Assembly: GCA_917880725.1 (NCBI GenBank)
Contig: OU862883.1
Coordinates: forward strand, 21,437,005-21,501,004
Reading direction: 5' to 3'
Origin: Selenia dentaria
Taxonomy: Eukaryota; Arthropoda; Insecta; Lepidoptera; Geometridae
DNA length: 64,000 nt
Shown: positions 46,139-57,027 of the stretch, in pieces
Layout: every line of letters starts with the position of its first letter
How positions within the stretch are numbered: the first letter of the stretch is position 1
Position numbers and translations under genes: made by a program
The notes under the pieces: generated by a model
Databases searched by the model: none
Seen by the model: only the letters and a program-made list of their open reading frames with translations
Told to the model about the DNA's origin: nothing

Positions 46139-47079
46139 ATAAATCTATAGCATATAATTATGTATACTTGTAAGTTTGATGAGACTCATTAATTTTGAGA
46201 CAAGTTTTGTTGGACTGTTCCAATGTATTGGATGATAAAAAAATATGTGACGAGGACAGTACCTAAAGCATTGGACGAAACACCAACTGTCATGGCCAGG
46301 CATGGTACTTCAGACGACACAACTTGCCCATCAACTCGAAGTATACAAAATGAACCATCTTTAAATGTGGGCTTAGTTATCCTAACATACCGGTAATTGG
46401 TAATATATTTTTCTTTCTGGTAAAAACAATCTTTTGTGATTGCAAAACAGTTACTCGCAATTTGCCACAGAAACCCACTTCCGCGCCATTTGTGTGAGTA
46501 AACAAAAGTTGAATATTTTCCGGTCAGTTTGCACAATAATTGTGAAAGCTCCATACAAAACTAAACAAAGCACATATTCTTCAAATAATGAGTGTCATAT
46601 ACCTAAGAGATACAATTTGTAATATGTACATACCTACCGTATTCAGACCAAGAAATGCTGACATAGTTTAGTTTACGATGCGGTAATGTTATTATAGGTA
46701 TAATTTTATTACCGAGTTTAGATAATAATGTAGGTACCATGATTGAAGGTAAAAGTCGTACAAGTGCGGATACGCATTTAAAAAAAGTTAAAAATCTACC
46801 AGAAAATGTAAAAAACGAATAGAAAATGACGGAAAAATTGTAGCATTTTTCGAAGTTTGATTTATACATATATCTGTATATTGCGGACATACAGTTTAGG
46901 TAAATAAAAACCGATCATGTAGGCGGAATTCCGTAGATCAGATAGATTAAAAAACAGAAAACTAAGTTCACGAGTGAAAGAGAAATATGTTTTCTTTCTT
47001 TCACTCGTGAACTTTTTAGGTTGAGTTCTGAATCTCAAATGGTAGACATTAGATCATGTACCTAATTATTTATATATAG
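46139..47079. other. Gene-free stretch with a 17-bp perfect hairpin
   Basis: AAGTTCACGAGTGAAAG (46,964-46,980) pairs perfectly with CTTTCACTCGTGAACTT (46,998-47,014). A 121-codon frame at 46,189-46,554 (minus) shows no motif and is not called. Confidence 0.5.
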
Positions 47080-47352
47080 TAGTGTGTTTGCAGTGGATTC
47101 CATCACACATACAGTTGAAAGAAAACGATGACGTCGACTTACTTGCAAAACAAGCAACTGAAGATGGAATACCTCTGGAAATACTGCCTCTTTTTTCAGA
47201 TTAAGTTCATTTCAATTGAAATTTATGCAGGGAAGTTTGGCAGGAGTATTTCGATGAAAGGTCACGGGAGAAAGGTATTTGGTACCGAACTATTCAGCCT
47301 CAAATATCCCAACATCCATGGATTGATACTATCTTGTATAAGTAGTTTAAAG
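47080..47352 (+). pseudogene. LINE RNase H / C-terminal fragment, left half (split)
   Basis: Translation gives 'WIPSHIQLKENDDVDLLAKQ', the last RNase H motif of an I/Jockey-group LINE. Two in-frame stops follow, then 'WQEYFDERSREKGIWYRTIQ' and a frame change. It stops at the GTTTAAAG duplication and resumes at 53,376. Long dead. Its value is as the target of the hAT-like insertion. Confidence 0.75.
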
Positions 47353-47690
47353 CAGGGACCGTACAACCCCGGTTTTGGGTTAAGCCTATCGAAGGGGTTT
47401 TTCATTTAACAAAAACCATTTTTATGAGGTTACCAATTAGAAAGGTTACCTTGCCCTAAACCCAGCCATAGGGTCACCCTTTGCTTAGGGTTTTCAATTG
47501 AAGAGGTATTTGTAACTGTTTATAACCCTATGGTAGGGTTACCCTTTACCTCATAGGGTAACCCTTTGCTTAGGGTATTCGTATGAAGAGGTATTTGTAA
47601 CTTTTAAAAACCCTGTGCTTGGTGATGGGTAACCCTGGGTTACCCTATCCTTTGGGTTGTTGATCGTGAAGGTAGCGTTGTCTAAATTGA
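47353..47690. repeat. Left subterminal GGGTWACCC cluster
   Basis: At least six copies or near-copies of the palindromic core GGGTAACCC/GGGTTACCC occur, with AAGAGGTATTTGTAAC repeated twice. A matching inverted cluster is at 53,000-53,375. Such subterminal motifs are typical transposase-binding repeats; the role here is inferred. Confidence 0.7.
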
Positions 47691-48087
47691 ATAAGAGAAT
47701 CGCCGAGCGATCACTATTTTCGCGTTGTAGGTATTCAGAAAATATATTGCTATCTCAGCATTGCCTGCAACTGTGGGCGAGATCGAAACGCCGGCGAGAG
47801 TTTATTTGTCTTGCGAATAGATTGTGATTTGGGACTTTTGTATTTTGGATGACTAAATCAAATTATAGTTTTATGTTTCAAAACGAGTATGATTAGTCGT
47901 TATGTAAGTGTATTTCTTTTTATACCTACGGAAAAACATTGTTTGCAATACTTACCTAATAAAATTATTCATAAGATATTTTACAAATGGCTATAATGAT
48001 TTTTATATCTTTTTTTTTTAAAGTACGATTAAAATGGATAGAGAGAGATAGAGATAGACATACGCTATCGAGGACTTTTTCCTCTAA

Positions 48088-48681
48088 GTGGTAGTGTGCA
48101 CTGCGTACGTATATTGTGTTAAAGCCTGAAGATATTGTTACTAATGAAATCTTACCCAAATAGTGGCCCGTCTTGTTGGGTACCACCGCAATGCCAGTTA
48201 TTTTGATTCGGAGTAGTAATGTGCACTGAGCACGTATAGTGTATTAAGGCTCGAAGTCATTGTAACTAATTAAATCCAATCCGAATAGTAACCCGTCTTG
48301 TTGGGTACCACCGCAATGCCAGTTATTTTGATTCGAAGTAGTAGTGTGTGCTGTACACGTATATTATGTTAAATCTTGAAGGAATTGCAACTATACTAAT
48401 TGAATCATTTCCGAATAGTATCCCGTCCTGTTGGGTACCACCGCAATGCCAGTTACTTTTAATTGTAGTAGTAGTGTGCACTGTGCATATATATTATGTT
48501 AAAGCTTGAAGGAATTGCAACTATACTAATTGAATCATTTCCGAATAGTATCCCGTCCTGTTGGGTACCACCGCAATGCCAGTTATTTTGATTCGAAGTA
48601 GTAATGTGCGCTGTGCACGTATATTGTATTCAGGCTCAAAGTCATTGTAACTAACTAAATCCAATCCAAATAGTAACCCGT
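48088..48681. repeat. ~125-130-bp tandem array, left part (units 1-4)
   Basis: The landmark CCGTC(T/C)TGTTGGGTACCACC recurs at about 48,173, 48,298, 48,428 and 48,558. Each unit has AGTAGTAGTGTGCACTGTGC-like and CACGTATATT segments. The array breaks off in mid-unit at AACCCGT and continues at 51,435. Confidence 0.9.
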
Positions 48682-51434
48682 TGTAACAACCCCCCCAATT
48701 TTTAATTTTTTATTCTAATAAATCGTATTGGCCAATGATCGTCTAGTCTAGGAGGACCCTAACACTGTGTACCGCTGCTGTAACCTTGCTCTTTTCGGAA
48801 AGAATTGAAACAGAGAAAACTATTCAGAACTATAGATGCCTAGAAAAACCAAAAGCAACGCCTTTTTCTGATATTACGATGGATAACCTACTACTACATT
48901 ACTGAACTGCTAGCTGATAACGAAAAATTGCGATGAACATACTAGATTGCAAATACTTAGTTCTTACAGACTGACTGACTGAGCTGATCCTAGATTTCTA
49001 GCTTATGTACTTGGTTTGACTTCTAATCGTGGAAGATATTAATCATCAATATAAGTTTCTGAATTTAAGGTTTATGTTATTTGACCATAGAACATAGAAA
49101 CAGTAGGATATTTGCAAGTTTTACTATATAATTATTAGCTTGCAAAACTATCTGTTAAATATGATAAATCAGTTTTGATTAGTGAAATAATATATAAACA
49201 ACTTCATTAAATAATATCAGATATACCCATGATTTTCGTTATTATTAATAACAGTTATAAACCTGTTAATTATATAACTAGCTTTCTTTATAGATTTATG
49301 TTTGTTTCTATGAGCATTTAGCTGTTGATAAGATTGATATAATCTCTTGCAGACTAAGTGTCTCTATAATATGTACTATTTGTCTCGTTTATGAAAACTG
49401 CTAGGAAATAAATGTAAAATTAAAGTAAAAATACACTTTACATGCGCTTTAGAAATCTCTTGTGATCAGTAACTACTACGCTCATTATCCAATTCCTTTA
49501 GATAAATATTATCAGCCACTATTCTCTGAATAGTTCAATTGTTCAAGTTTAATCATTTACTTGTTTACTGAAAGCAATATATGGGAAATAATATCAGTGA
49601 CTTAGAGAAATCTCTAGACCCTTGTTTGTGGTTTACAAGAATTCTCAAGGTGCTGCATTGCTTGACCAAGTTTGATAAGATTTACCACATACATAAATCT
49701 CCTTTTTATACGAGATTGCGATACTTAGATTACTAGTGTTTTACATGTCATGTCATCTATTGAACCATTGCTGGAAAAGCAATTATTTCAAATACTTAAG
49801 TATCAGCAGAATCTTTGTTGTATTAGTTAACTCAATACTAGCAGGCATATATTTATTATGATGATTATTATATTAGTTAGTTTTATTTTACCGAGTAATT
49901 TAATGATAGATATCTCTACAATTTAAAGATATAATATATTTCATTAATTTTCATATTGTAAGTAATTAGTTTGATTTCTTTAGATTTGCCGTAGAAATTT
50001 AGATTTATTATGATTTAGATAGTAGGATTCTTGGCATGTTCAAGGCTTACAACTCGAATGCTGGATTAAGAGCTGCTCTTTACTGTGACACAAATGTTCT
50101 CCATCATGCCAAGAACCTCTTCTATTTACCCCAAAATTAGTAAGGCCTTACTAAGTCCGTTTGGTAGTTTTCCAAACGTAGAGTTTGCGTCTATAAGCGA
50201 TTATAATATTATTTATCTCTTCTTAATATTTTTATTTATCATTACGAATTATCATTTGATTCTAAATATTACATTTGATACTTTCAGCAAATAATTCAAT
50301 TGCTATAATTTATTACCGCATTCTCACGCTAGGATCAGAATAGACAATCTAGCCCAAACTCAAATACACGGACGCGTAACAAAAATGTGTTCCTCACATT
50401 AATAAAATATTGTCTAGAATAACTGCCGAATGGTAGGCCTTAAAACGTCGATGTATCACTAGCCTTAGTCGCAGCGAAAATTGGTCGATGTCATTTTAGG
50501 AAACATTCCGAGGAATAATCTTCGATATCTTTCGATCATTTCACAGATACGTTCCTGACTCAATATATAGAACTCGCGCGTAGTATTCCGTATTCGATCA
50601 CGATCAAGTCGATGCAGGAAGCACCATTATATTTGAATAGCAAAATTTATACCTTCTTTTTGGCATCTACAGCACTAATTCATTTTCATCATCACGTCGG
50701 GGTCACCAATGAGGACACCGGAGGTAACACCGATGCGTACCTAGATACTGGTAGCGAACTCCAGCTGTGATCCTTGCCGCTGTTACTAGCACTGGAGAAA
50801 GTGTTTCTCTCTCGTAATTTAAATGATACACATGTGGTAGAGAGTAAAATATTCCTTGCACATGTGTTCTCACCTCACCCAAATATAATTAATCTACATA
50901 AAAACCCTGTCCGAATCGCTGTCATAAAAACATCATCTAATTTTAAATTTGAAAGTGTCAAACAGAAAAGTAAAAGTTAAAGGAACTCTTTATGTATAAC
51001 TTGGAGTATGTACTACCTACAAGGAGATCGTAGCGAGTCGTCGCCACACCTTTGTATGACTAAAAATATCAATGGTGCTTATCTCATGGTAATTGTATTA
51101 ATTTTGCTTAAATCTTTTATGTATTTAAAGAATTATAACATTTCATTTTCGTTGAAATCACTTATCAATACTGTTTGAGCAATCGATTTAAATGTTTGCT
51201 ACATCGAATATCTTGGTAGCTTAAATATTCTATGCTGCTTTTCATTTTCAATAAGTATAGTCTTGCTATAAGAAATACCCGACTAAACATCTTAATCTCA
51301 ATATCACACATTAACGGTTTCTTCTACTTTTGATTGTCTAAATTTCATCAATATTTGTTCATACCAAGATACTTTTTACGTCTCTATATTTGTGAATCGT
51401 GACGGAATCCTCATCCAGAGCCTGTTCCGTTACA
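48682..51434. mobile_element. 2,753-bp LTR-like insertion (solo LTR?)
   Basis: It begins TGTAACAACCCCCCC and ends GTTCCGTTACA, so TGTAAC...GTTACA are inverted ends with TG...CA termini. CCGT flanks both sides (48,678-48,681 and 51,435-51,438), and the array unit reads straight through when the insert is removed. A TATA-like ATATATAG near 50,562 with GC-rich sequence after it could be the promoter. No long frame is present. A solo LTR is the best reading, but 2.75 kb is long for one, and a DNA element with 4-bp duplication is possible. Confidence 0.65.
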
Positions 51435-52315
51435 CCGTCTTGTTCGGTACCACCGCAATGCCCGTTATTTTGATTCAAAGTAGTAGTGTGCGCTGTGCAC
51501 GTATATTGTGTTAAAACTTGAAGGCATTGTTACTAATGAAATCATAACCGAATAGTAACCCGTCTTGTTGGGTAACACCGCAATGCCAGTTATTTTGATT
51601 CGGAGTAGTAATGTGCACTGAGCACGTATATTGTAATAAGGTTCGAAGTCAATGTAACTAATTAAATCCAATCCGAATAGTAACCCGTCTTGTTGGGTAC
51701 CACCGCAATGCCAGTTACTTTTAGTTGTAGTAGTAGTGTGCACTGTGCACGTATACTATATTAAGGCTTAATGGCATTGTATGTAACTAATTGAATCATT
51801 TCCGAATAGTTACCCGTCTTATATGGTACCACAAGTCATTGTAACTAATTAAATCCAATCCGAATAGTAGACCGTCTTGTTGGGTACCACCGCAATGCCA
51901 GTTATTTTGATTAGTAAGTAGTAGTGTGCGCTGTGCACGTATATTGTGTTAAAGCTTGAAGGCATTGTCCCTAATGAAATCATACCCAAATAGTAACCCG
52001 TCTTGTTGGGTACCACCGCAATGCCAGTTACTTTGAATGAAAGTAGTAGTGTGCACAGTGTACTTATAATTGTGTCTAGACATGCATGTATGTATTGGAA
52101 CTAAATTAATTATTTCCAATTCAACAACTCGTCTTCATGGGTACCATCGCAGTACAAGAGATTCTGCCTTGGGTAGTAGTAGGGCGCACTGTTCACATTG
52201 TGGTTACGCTCATTCAAATTATTGCCGAATGAGTAACTCGTCTTGGTGTGTACCACCGCCATGCCAAATACTCGGCCTTGGAATAGTAGTGTGCACGTAT
52301 GTTTGTATGTAAGTT
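51435..52315. repeat. ~125-bp tandem array, right part (units 5-12)
   Basis: Landmark positions are about 51,440, 51,565, 51,690, 51,819, 51,877 (shortened unit), 52,003, 52,134 and 52,243. The last two units are clearly more diverged, as expected at an array edge. Confidence 0.9.
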
Positions 52316-52999
52316 TAAAGATACACAAAATTCCGTATCAGTCGTAGAAGCGTCGCAATAGTGCGGTAACTGCTCAATGGGTAAGAGACTTGGGGCCCTC
52401 GACATGATGCAGGAGCCGAAAACAAGTAGCAGGCACTATTGTACATGTAGGTAGCAGGTAGTTCCATGAGTTAAATCTCACTTTTTTCTAGTCTATACTC
52501 TGGTAGATAACAAACACTTGATTAATAATTATCATGTGTTAAATAATGTTGATATTAAAAATAAATCGACTCCAGCGTGATATTTAATTTAAACTTTTTG
52601 ACCTACATCTACTTGTGATATAAAAACCAAAGTTGACACAAAAAGATCAAAATATGAATGCGGCGCTGTTTTGCTCGAGTGGTGGGGTCACTGCCGCTGG
52701 GCGCGCTAGGGAGTAGCTCTTAAAATACCTAAACTCGCGCAGCGCTGCGCAGAATGAAGGCTCTTAAGCATTAAAAAACAAAACAATTAAGATCATTTAC
52801 ATAATTAAATGACAGCAACCAGTAGTAAATAGTTATAAATAATAATAAAACTAAAACACCTTTTTCGGTGATATGTGAGTAAACTGTGAACATAACAAAA
52901 AATTGCAACATCACTTTTTTGTTCCAAATACCGCCGGCTTACTTGTTCGCACAGCTTAAGTATTATTAACCTTTGGACTACAACAACAATACCAAATAC

Positions 53000-53375
53000 G
53001 ATAGGTTACCCTTGCATTGAGTAACACTTACGGGTCGGGTTTTTAATTATTAACCTTTTAAAAATACCCTACAAATTGGTATCCAAATTAGGGTAACCCT
53101 TGTGTTACCGTGTTAACACAGTTCAAAGGGTAACCCATAGGCATGGCTTACTGCTGAGAGTAAAAACCCACAGCGATAGGGTTTTTACTAACCCTATAAA
53201 CCAACGGCGACAACAACCCTACCAAAGGGTAACCCAATTGAAGAGGTTTTAATAGGGTTATTCAATAAAATAAGTTACCGTTTTAAAGGGTAACACTTAT
53301 AGCTTAGGTTGTTTACTAACCCTGTTAAAATACCCTGGGTTAAACCCTAAAAATGGGTAACCAAATCAGTCCCTG
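53000..53375. repeat. Right subterminal GGGTWACCC cluster
   Basis: Seven or more GGGTAACCC-type motifs occur before the terminal GTCCCTG, mirroring 47,353-47,690 only loosely. The motif is shared, and the extended sequence is not. Confidence 0.7.
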
Positions 53376-53775
53376 GTTTAAAGTCTATCCTTCGATTGCG
53401 CTCCGGACATATTCCATCGAACAAGTTCGCGTATTTGATGAAAAAAGTTCCATCTCCAAATTGTAACGACTGTGGTGTGATTGAAGATGTTTATCACATT
53501 TTGCTGGAGTGTGTCCGGAATTCAAATTTTATAACGTCTAGCTTTGACAGAAATACTTTCTTACATATAGGTTCTATAAACAGTGCATTAGCATACCCTA
53601 CATGTGAAGAAGCTAAAATATTGATTAAGTTGCTCGAGCTGGGATCAGATAATAAGCATTGATTTTTTTTGCTGACTGTCTCTTTATGGTTTTGTGTTTA
53701 TTGTTCTGTTCTCTGTATGGGACGATGTGGTCGCAAAGCGACAAAGTCCAAAATAAATTTAAAAAAAAATATAGT
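53376..53775 (+). pseudogene. LINE C-terminal fragment and 3' UTR, right half
   Basis: From 53,384 it encodes 'ILRLRSGHIPSNKFAYLMKK' and 'NCNDCGVIEDVYHILLECVR', the Cys-rich C-terminus that follows RNase H in I/Jockey-group LINEs. The protein ends at 53,662. The 3' UTR has 'GGTCGCAAAGCGACAAAGTC' (with a TCGC..GCGA stem) and ends in AATAAATTTAAAAAAAAA at 53,752-53,770. Confidence 0.8.
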
Positions 53776-54660
53776 AGCGTGATTAATAAACGAACGCTTT
53801 ACAGTCTACCCTTATTAATGCATGTTCTTATTAATATCAACAATTTATTCGACTTACTAAATATTAACTTAGAAAACTTTCCAAAGCCACGGCAAAAAGC
53901 TCTCAAGCGAAAACAACAAATTGATTTTTTAGACTGATTTCGTTCTTCCGCATGGTCGGCAGCAGATCGTGTAACTGAAACGAGGTCCACTTAGATTAAA
54001 CAATAATACATGTTAAATCTCCCTTACATCTATAGACATTACTTACTTCCAAAAAGTCAGGATATAGGTTGGGCTGAGTAAAGTATTAGCCTATTACTTC
54101 TCACTACTGGAACTCGAGCCTTCCTCTCAGAGAGAGTATGAGTGGTAATCATAGGTACTACTCCACGCGAGCCCAGTGCGGCTCGTTGGATGTGTTAGCG
54201 GTCAGCGCTGATTTCGAACTATTCAAGCCGCTTGAATGTCTACATTCTCCAACACGATTCACTCATTTGCAAATGATACTTATCCAAGTCCTGACTGGAG
54301 TAAGCGTTGTTTGGTTTTTGGTTGTTGTTGGTTGGTTAGACTAGAGACATACTTAAGTTGTCATCTAAATCACCGAATTGATAACGTTGGATAAGTAAAC
54401 TACTTGTCATTTAAATCACTGATATATGATAATATTGAATAAACTACAGCTAGTCAATACTTATTAGCTACTATTACCACTATATATTGTGTTGCAAAAA
54501 TAAGAGACTGGGACTTGTATTGCGATATTATGAATAACACGTGTAGCGTTTGCCTAATGGGGAGGCTATGCAATCAATTAATGTATCGATATATTACCTA
54601 TCGTGATATTTATCACGCATGTAGCTGAAGCATTGAGTATTGATGGATCGTGATACGCAG
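53776..54660. other. Gene-free stretch
   Basis: Bases 54,050-54,200 contain 'CCTTCCTCTCAGAGAGAGTA' and 'CACGCGAGCCCAGTGCGGCT', a second copy of the repeat at 37,075. The rest is AT-rich, unassigned. Confidence 0.5.
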
Positions 54661-54672
54661 GTATTGTAAGGA

Positions 54673-55965
54673 CACGCGAATTATCCTAGACGGGGTCCTC
54701 GTCCCGGTTGGGGCCCAAATGAAATATCTGGGCCTCAGCCTTGATGGTAGGTGGGCTTTTGGGGGCCATTTTTCTCAATTGGCCCCAAGAGTCGTGGGAG
54801 CTGCAGCCGCTTTGGGGAGGCTGCTGCCCAACGTGGGTGGCCCGAACGCCAACTGCCGCCGACTTTACTCCGGAGTGATCCGGAGTATGGCCCTATATGG
54901 GGCACCGGTCTGGGTAGACGCCCTCAGTCGCAGCAATAGAAGCTTGCTGCGACGTCCGCAGCGAGTCATAGCGACTAGGGCGATTCGTGGATATTGGACG
55001 GTGTCATGGACGGCAGCGTGCGTGCTGGCCAGTGATCCCCCCTGGGAGCTGCAAGCGGAAATCCTCGCCGAAGTCTACCACTTCGTGGCGGCGAGGAGAT
55101 CCCGAGGAGCAGCCCCAGACTGGGAAAAGGTCACACGCATGCGGCGGCAGGCGCGAGCCACCCTGTTGCTGCGTTGGGAGGAGGATCTGGCTCCGCCGGT
55201 CCCTGGGCAGTGGACGGTGGAGGCAATCCGTCCAGTCCTTCAGAGGTGGGTGAAGCGCCCTTTCGGTTTGCTGACTTTCCGATTGGTGCAGGTACTCTCC
55301 GGACATGGATGCTTCGGAAAGTACGTGCACCAAATTGCGAGACGGGAGGCGACACCAGCCTGCCATGAGTGTGGTGCGCCAGATGATACGGCACATCACA
55401 CGCTGGAAGTGTGTGCGGCATGGAGCCCGCAGCGGCACACGCTTTCAGCGGAAATAGGCGGAGATCTCTCCCTGCCGAGCGTGGTAATCTCCATGCTCAG
55501 CAGCGAGAGATCGTGGCAGGCGGTGGCCACCTTCTGCGAAGCGGTAATGGCGCAGAATGAGGCCGCGGAGCGGATCAGGGAGAATGATGGCCGAGCTGAT
55601 CCACTCCGGCGCAGACGACCGGGGGAAAGGAGGAGACGGTTCGCACGTCTCCTCCTTCCTCCATAGTGGGGTCACTGGTGAAGAGTCGAGGGACTCTTCG
55701 CCGGCTAGCACGCCCCTACACGTCTAGGGGGTGACCTTGGTGAGCAAGGTCATCCCTTCGCAGGCGCTGAGGCCCGGGTAAGATTAATCCGGGCCTACCG
55801 CTGGGGCGAGATAGTGAATGCCAGAGCGACCCCGTCTCGCCCCACCATGGTGGAGGACTGCTCACGGGGGGGTTTAGTAGGTCTGAGCCCCACATACCCC
55901 TTTCCGTCACCCTTGCGGCGGAAGGGAAGTGGACAGCATTTCCCCCCCTCAAAAAAAAAAATAAA
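54673..55965 (+). mobile_element. 5'-truncated R1-clade LINE with 12-bp target-site duplication
   Basis: GTATTGTAAGGA occurs at 54,661-54,672 and again at 55,966-55,977, right after an A-run and ATAAA. The body is far more GC-rich than its surroundings. The 3' UTR (55,667-55,950) has several strong hairpins: GAAGAGTC/GACTCTTC at 55,680-55,699, TGACCTTG/CAAGGTCA at 55,732-55,752, and GGCCCGG/CCGGGCC at 55,771-55,795. The target is not rDNA. Confidence 0.9.
54674..55666 (+). CDS. R1-type LINE ORF2, C-terminal ~330 residues (truncated)
   Basis: The frame is open from the truncation point to TAG at 55,666. It includes 'MKYLGLSLDGRW', 'GALGRLLPN'-like 'AAALGRLLPNVGGP', 'RSMALYGAPVW', 'RAIRGYWTVS', 'LTFRLVQVLSGHGCFGKYVH', and a zinc knuckle 'CHECGAPDDTAHH...C'. 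Together these are the thumb and CCHC tail of R1/TRAS/SART-group proteins. The reverse-transcriptase core and endonuclease are missing, so it is inactive. The first ~8 codons of the longer frame (from 54,650) come from host flank and the duplication. The frame is unbroken, so the copy is fairly young. Confidence 0.88.
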   Translation, partial: TRIILDGVLVPVGAQMKYLGLSLDGRWAFGGHFSQLAPRVVGAAAALGRLLPNVGGPNANCRRLYSGVIRSMALYGAPVWVDALSRSNRSLLRRPQRVIATRAIRGYWTVSWTAACVLASDPPWELQAEILAEVYHFVAARRSRGAAPDWEKVTRMRRQARATLLLRWEEDLAPPVPGQWTVEAIRPVLQRWVKRPFGLLTFRLVQVLSGHGCFGKYVHQIARREATPACHECGAPDDTAHHTLEVCAAWSPQRHTLSAEIGGDLSLPSVVISMLSSERSWQAVATFCEAVMAQNEAAERIRENDGRADPLRRRRPGERRRRFARLLLPP

Positions 55966-55977
55966 GTATTGTAAGGA

Positions 55978-56812
55978 TTTTCTATGATTTTTGGTACCTA
56001 TCCATTTGTTCTTATTCTTATTCTGTTTTGGGGGCGAAGAGGCCTGCACTGACGTCCCGCTTGGGGTGTTTTGTGCATTCCCCCTGCCAACATTTACTCA
56101 AGCCAGCCTAACTCCTTAACTAAGCGGAGTATGGCCTTGGGTCGGTCCATTTGTTAATTTTGCGGCATTTAATAAGCTCTTGATAGGTATGGGCTCTCGA
56201 GACGATATAGGTAGGTAGGTATAGGTTCATATACTATATCTGCACAAACGCAATGAGATGATTCCGCGAGTGTTTTACGTTAGATATAACTAATAACCTT
56301 TACCTTGCCTTTAATTTGCTTCTAAAAGTTGCAAAATATCAAACACAAACGATATACCTAGTTAGGGCACTATTGGCCAATAATACCAGTTATTTTAAAA
56401 CTGTTTCTAACATATAAACCAGTACAAAAAGAGCCGTATTATGGCTCGGGGACCTATGCGCGAAAATAGCACGGAGCCGTATTACGGCACGGCGACAGGA
56501 GAAGGGAGGAAGCTTAAAGCTTTAGATAAGTACTAAGGCACTTATTGGAGCTTATAGCATGGGTTAATAATTAATTATTTAACAAATTAGATTATAAATT
56601 AGATTTAACAATTAGGTAAATATTTAACAAATTAGACCCATCCACTATTGGAAAAGATGAAATCTTTTTCCACTCTTTTTTGTAAACGCAAAAAAATCAG
56701 GAAAAAGAGATGTTACTGATAGTTAACAAACAGCTGCAAGTGTAAGAGTCGGATAAGCACGCAAAGGGTTGCGTACAAATCTCCCATACAACAGACATGT
56801 TTTTTGCCGTTT
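55978..56812. other. Gene-free stretch
   Basis: A short repeated motif GAGCCGTATTA(T/C)GGC lies at 56,431 and 56,477. AT-rich (AACAAATTAGA)-type sequence at 56,580-56,640. No gene. Confidence 0.45.
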
Positions 56813-57027
56813 TTAAAGATAATGGTACGGAACTCTTCGCGAGTCCGACGTCACTTGCCCGGTTTTTTAGTATTTGTTGTTGCAGCGGCAACAGAAATAG
56901 GTAGATACATAATCTGTGAACGTCTAACCATGGTAATGTTATCTACTATCACGGTTCATGAGATACAGCCCGTGACAGACGGACAGACAGAAGCACGGAT
57001 AGGTAGGTACCTAGCGGAGTCTTACGA

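Larger units (their letters stand above)
47353..53375. mobile_element. 6,023-bp non-coding hAT-like transposon
   Basis: Its ends are CAGGGACCG (left) and the inverse of CAGGGACTG (right). An exact 8-bp direct repeat, GTTTAAAG, flanks it at 47,345-47,352 and 53,376-53,383. This duplication fits the hAT-type nTnnnnAn preference. Both subterminal ~350 bp are crowded with GGGTAACCC / GGGTTACCC motifs. No transposase remnant was seen, so it is non-autonomous. Inside lie a 12-unit ~125-bp array and a later LTR-like insertion. Joining the flanks restores a LINE reading frame ('SLKSILRLRSGHIPSNKF'), which confirms the insertion. Superfamily is inferred from duplication length and end bases; P-type elements also make 8 bp. 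Confidence 0.82.

Noticed and set aside
46189..46554. 121-codon minus-strand frame
   Set aside because: It has no recognisable domain and no repeat or splice context. A chance open frame of this length is plausible.
47353..53375. Reading the GGGTTACCC clusters as interstitial telomere sequence
   Set aside because: The motif is palindromic and irregularly spaced, differs from TTAGG, and is confined to the ends of a defined insertion.
53663..53937. 92-codon plus-strand frame after the LINE C-terminus
   Set aside because: It covers the LINE 3' UTR and A-rich tail, and the lysine-rich part is translated poly(A).
54987..55711. Several frames of 60-144 codons opposite or beside the R1 fragment
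   Set aside because: They are shadow frames of a GC-rich coding region. Only the plus frame carries R1 motifs.
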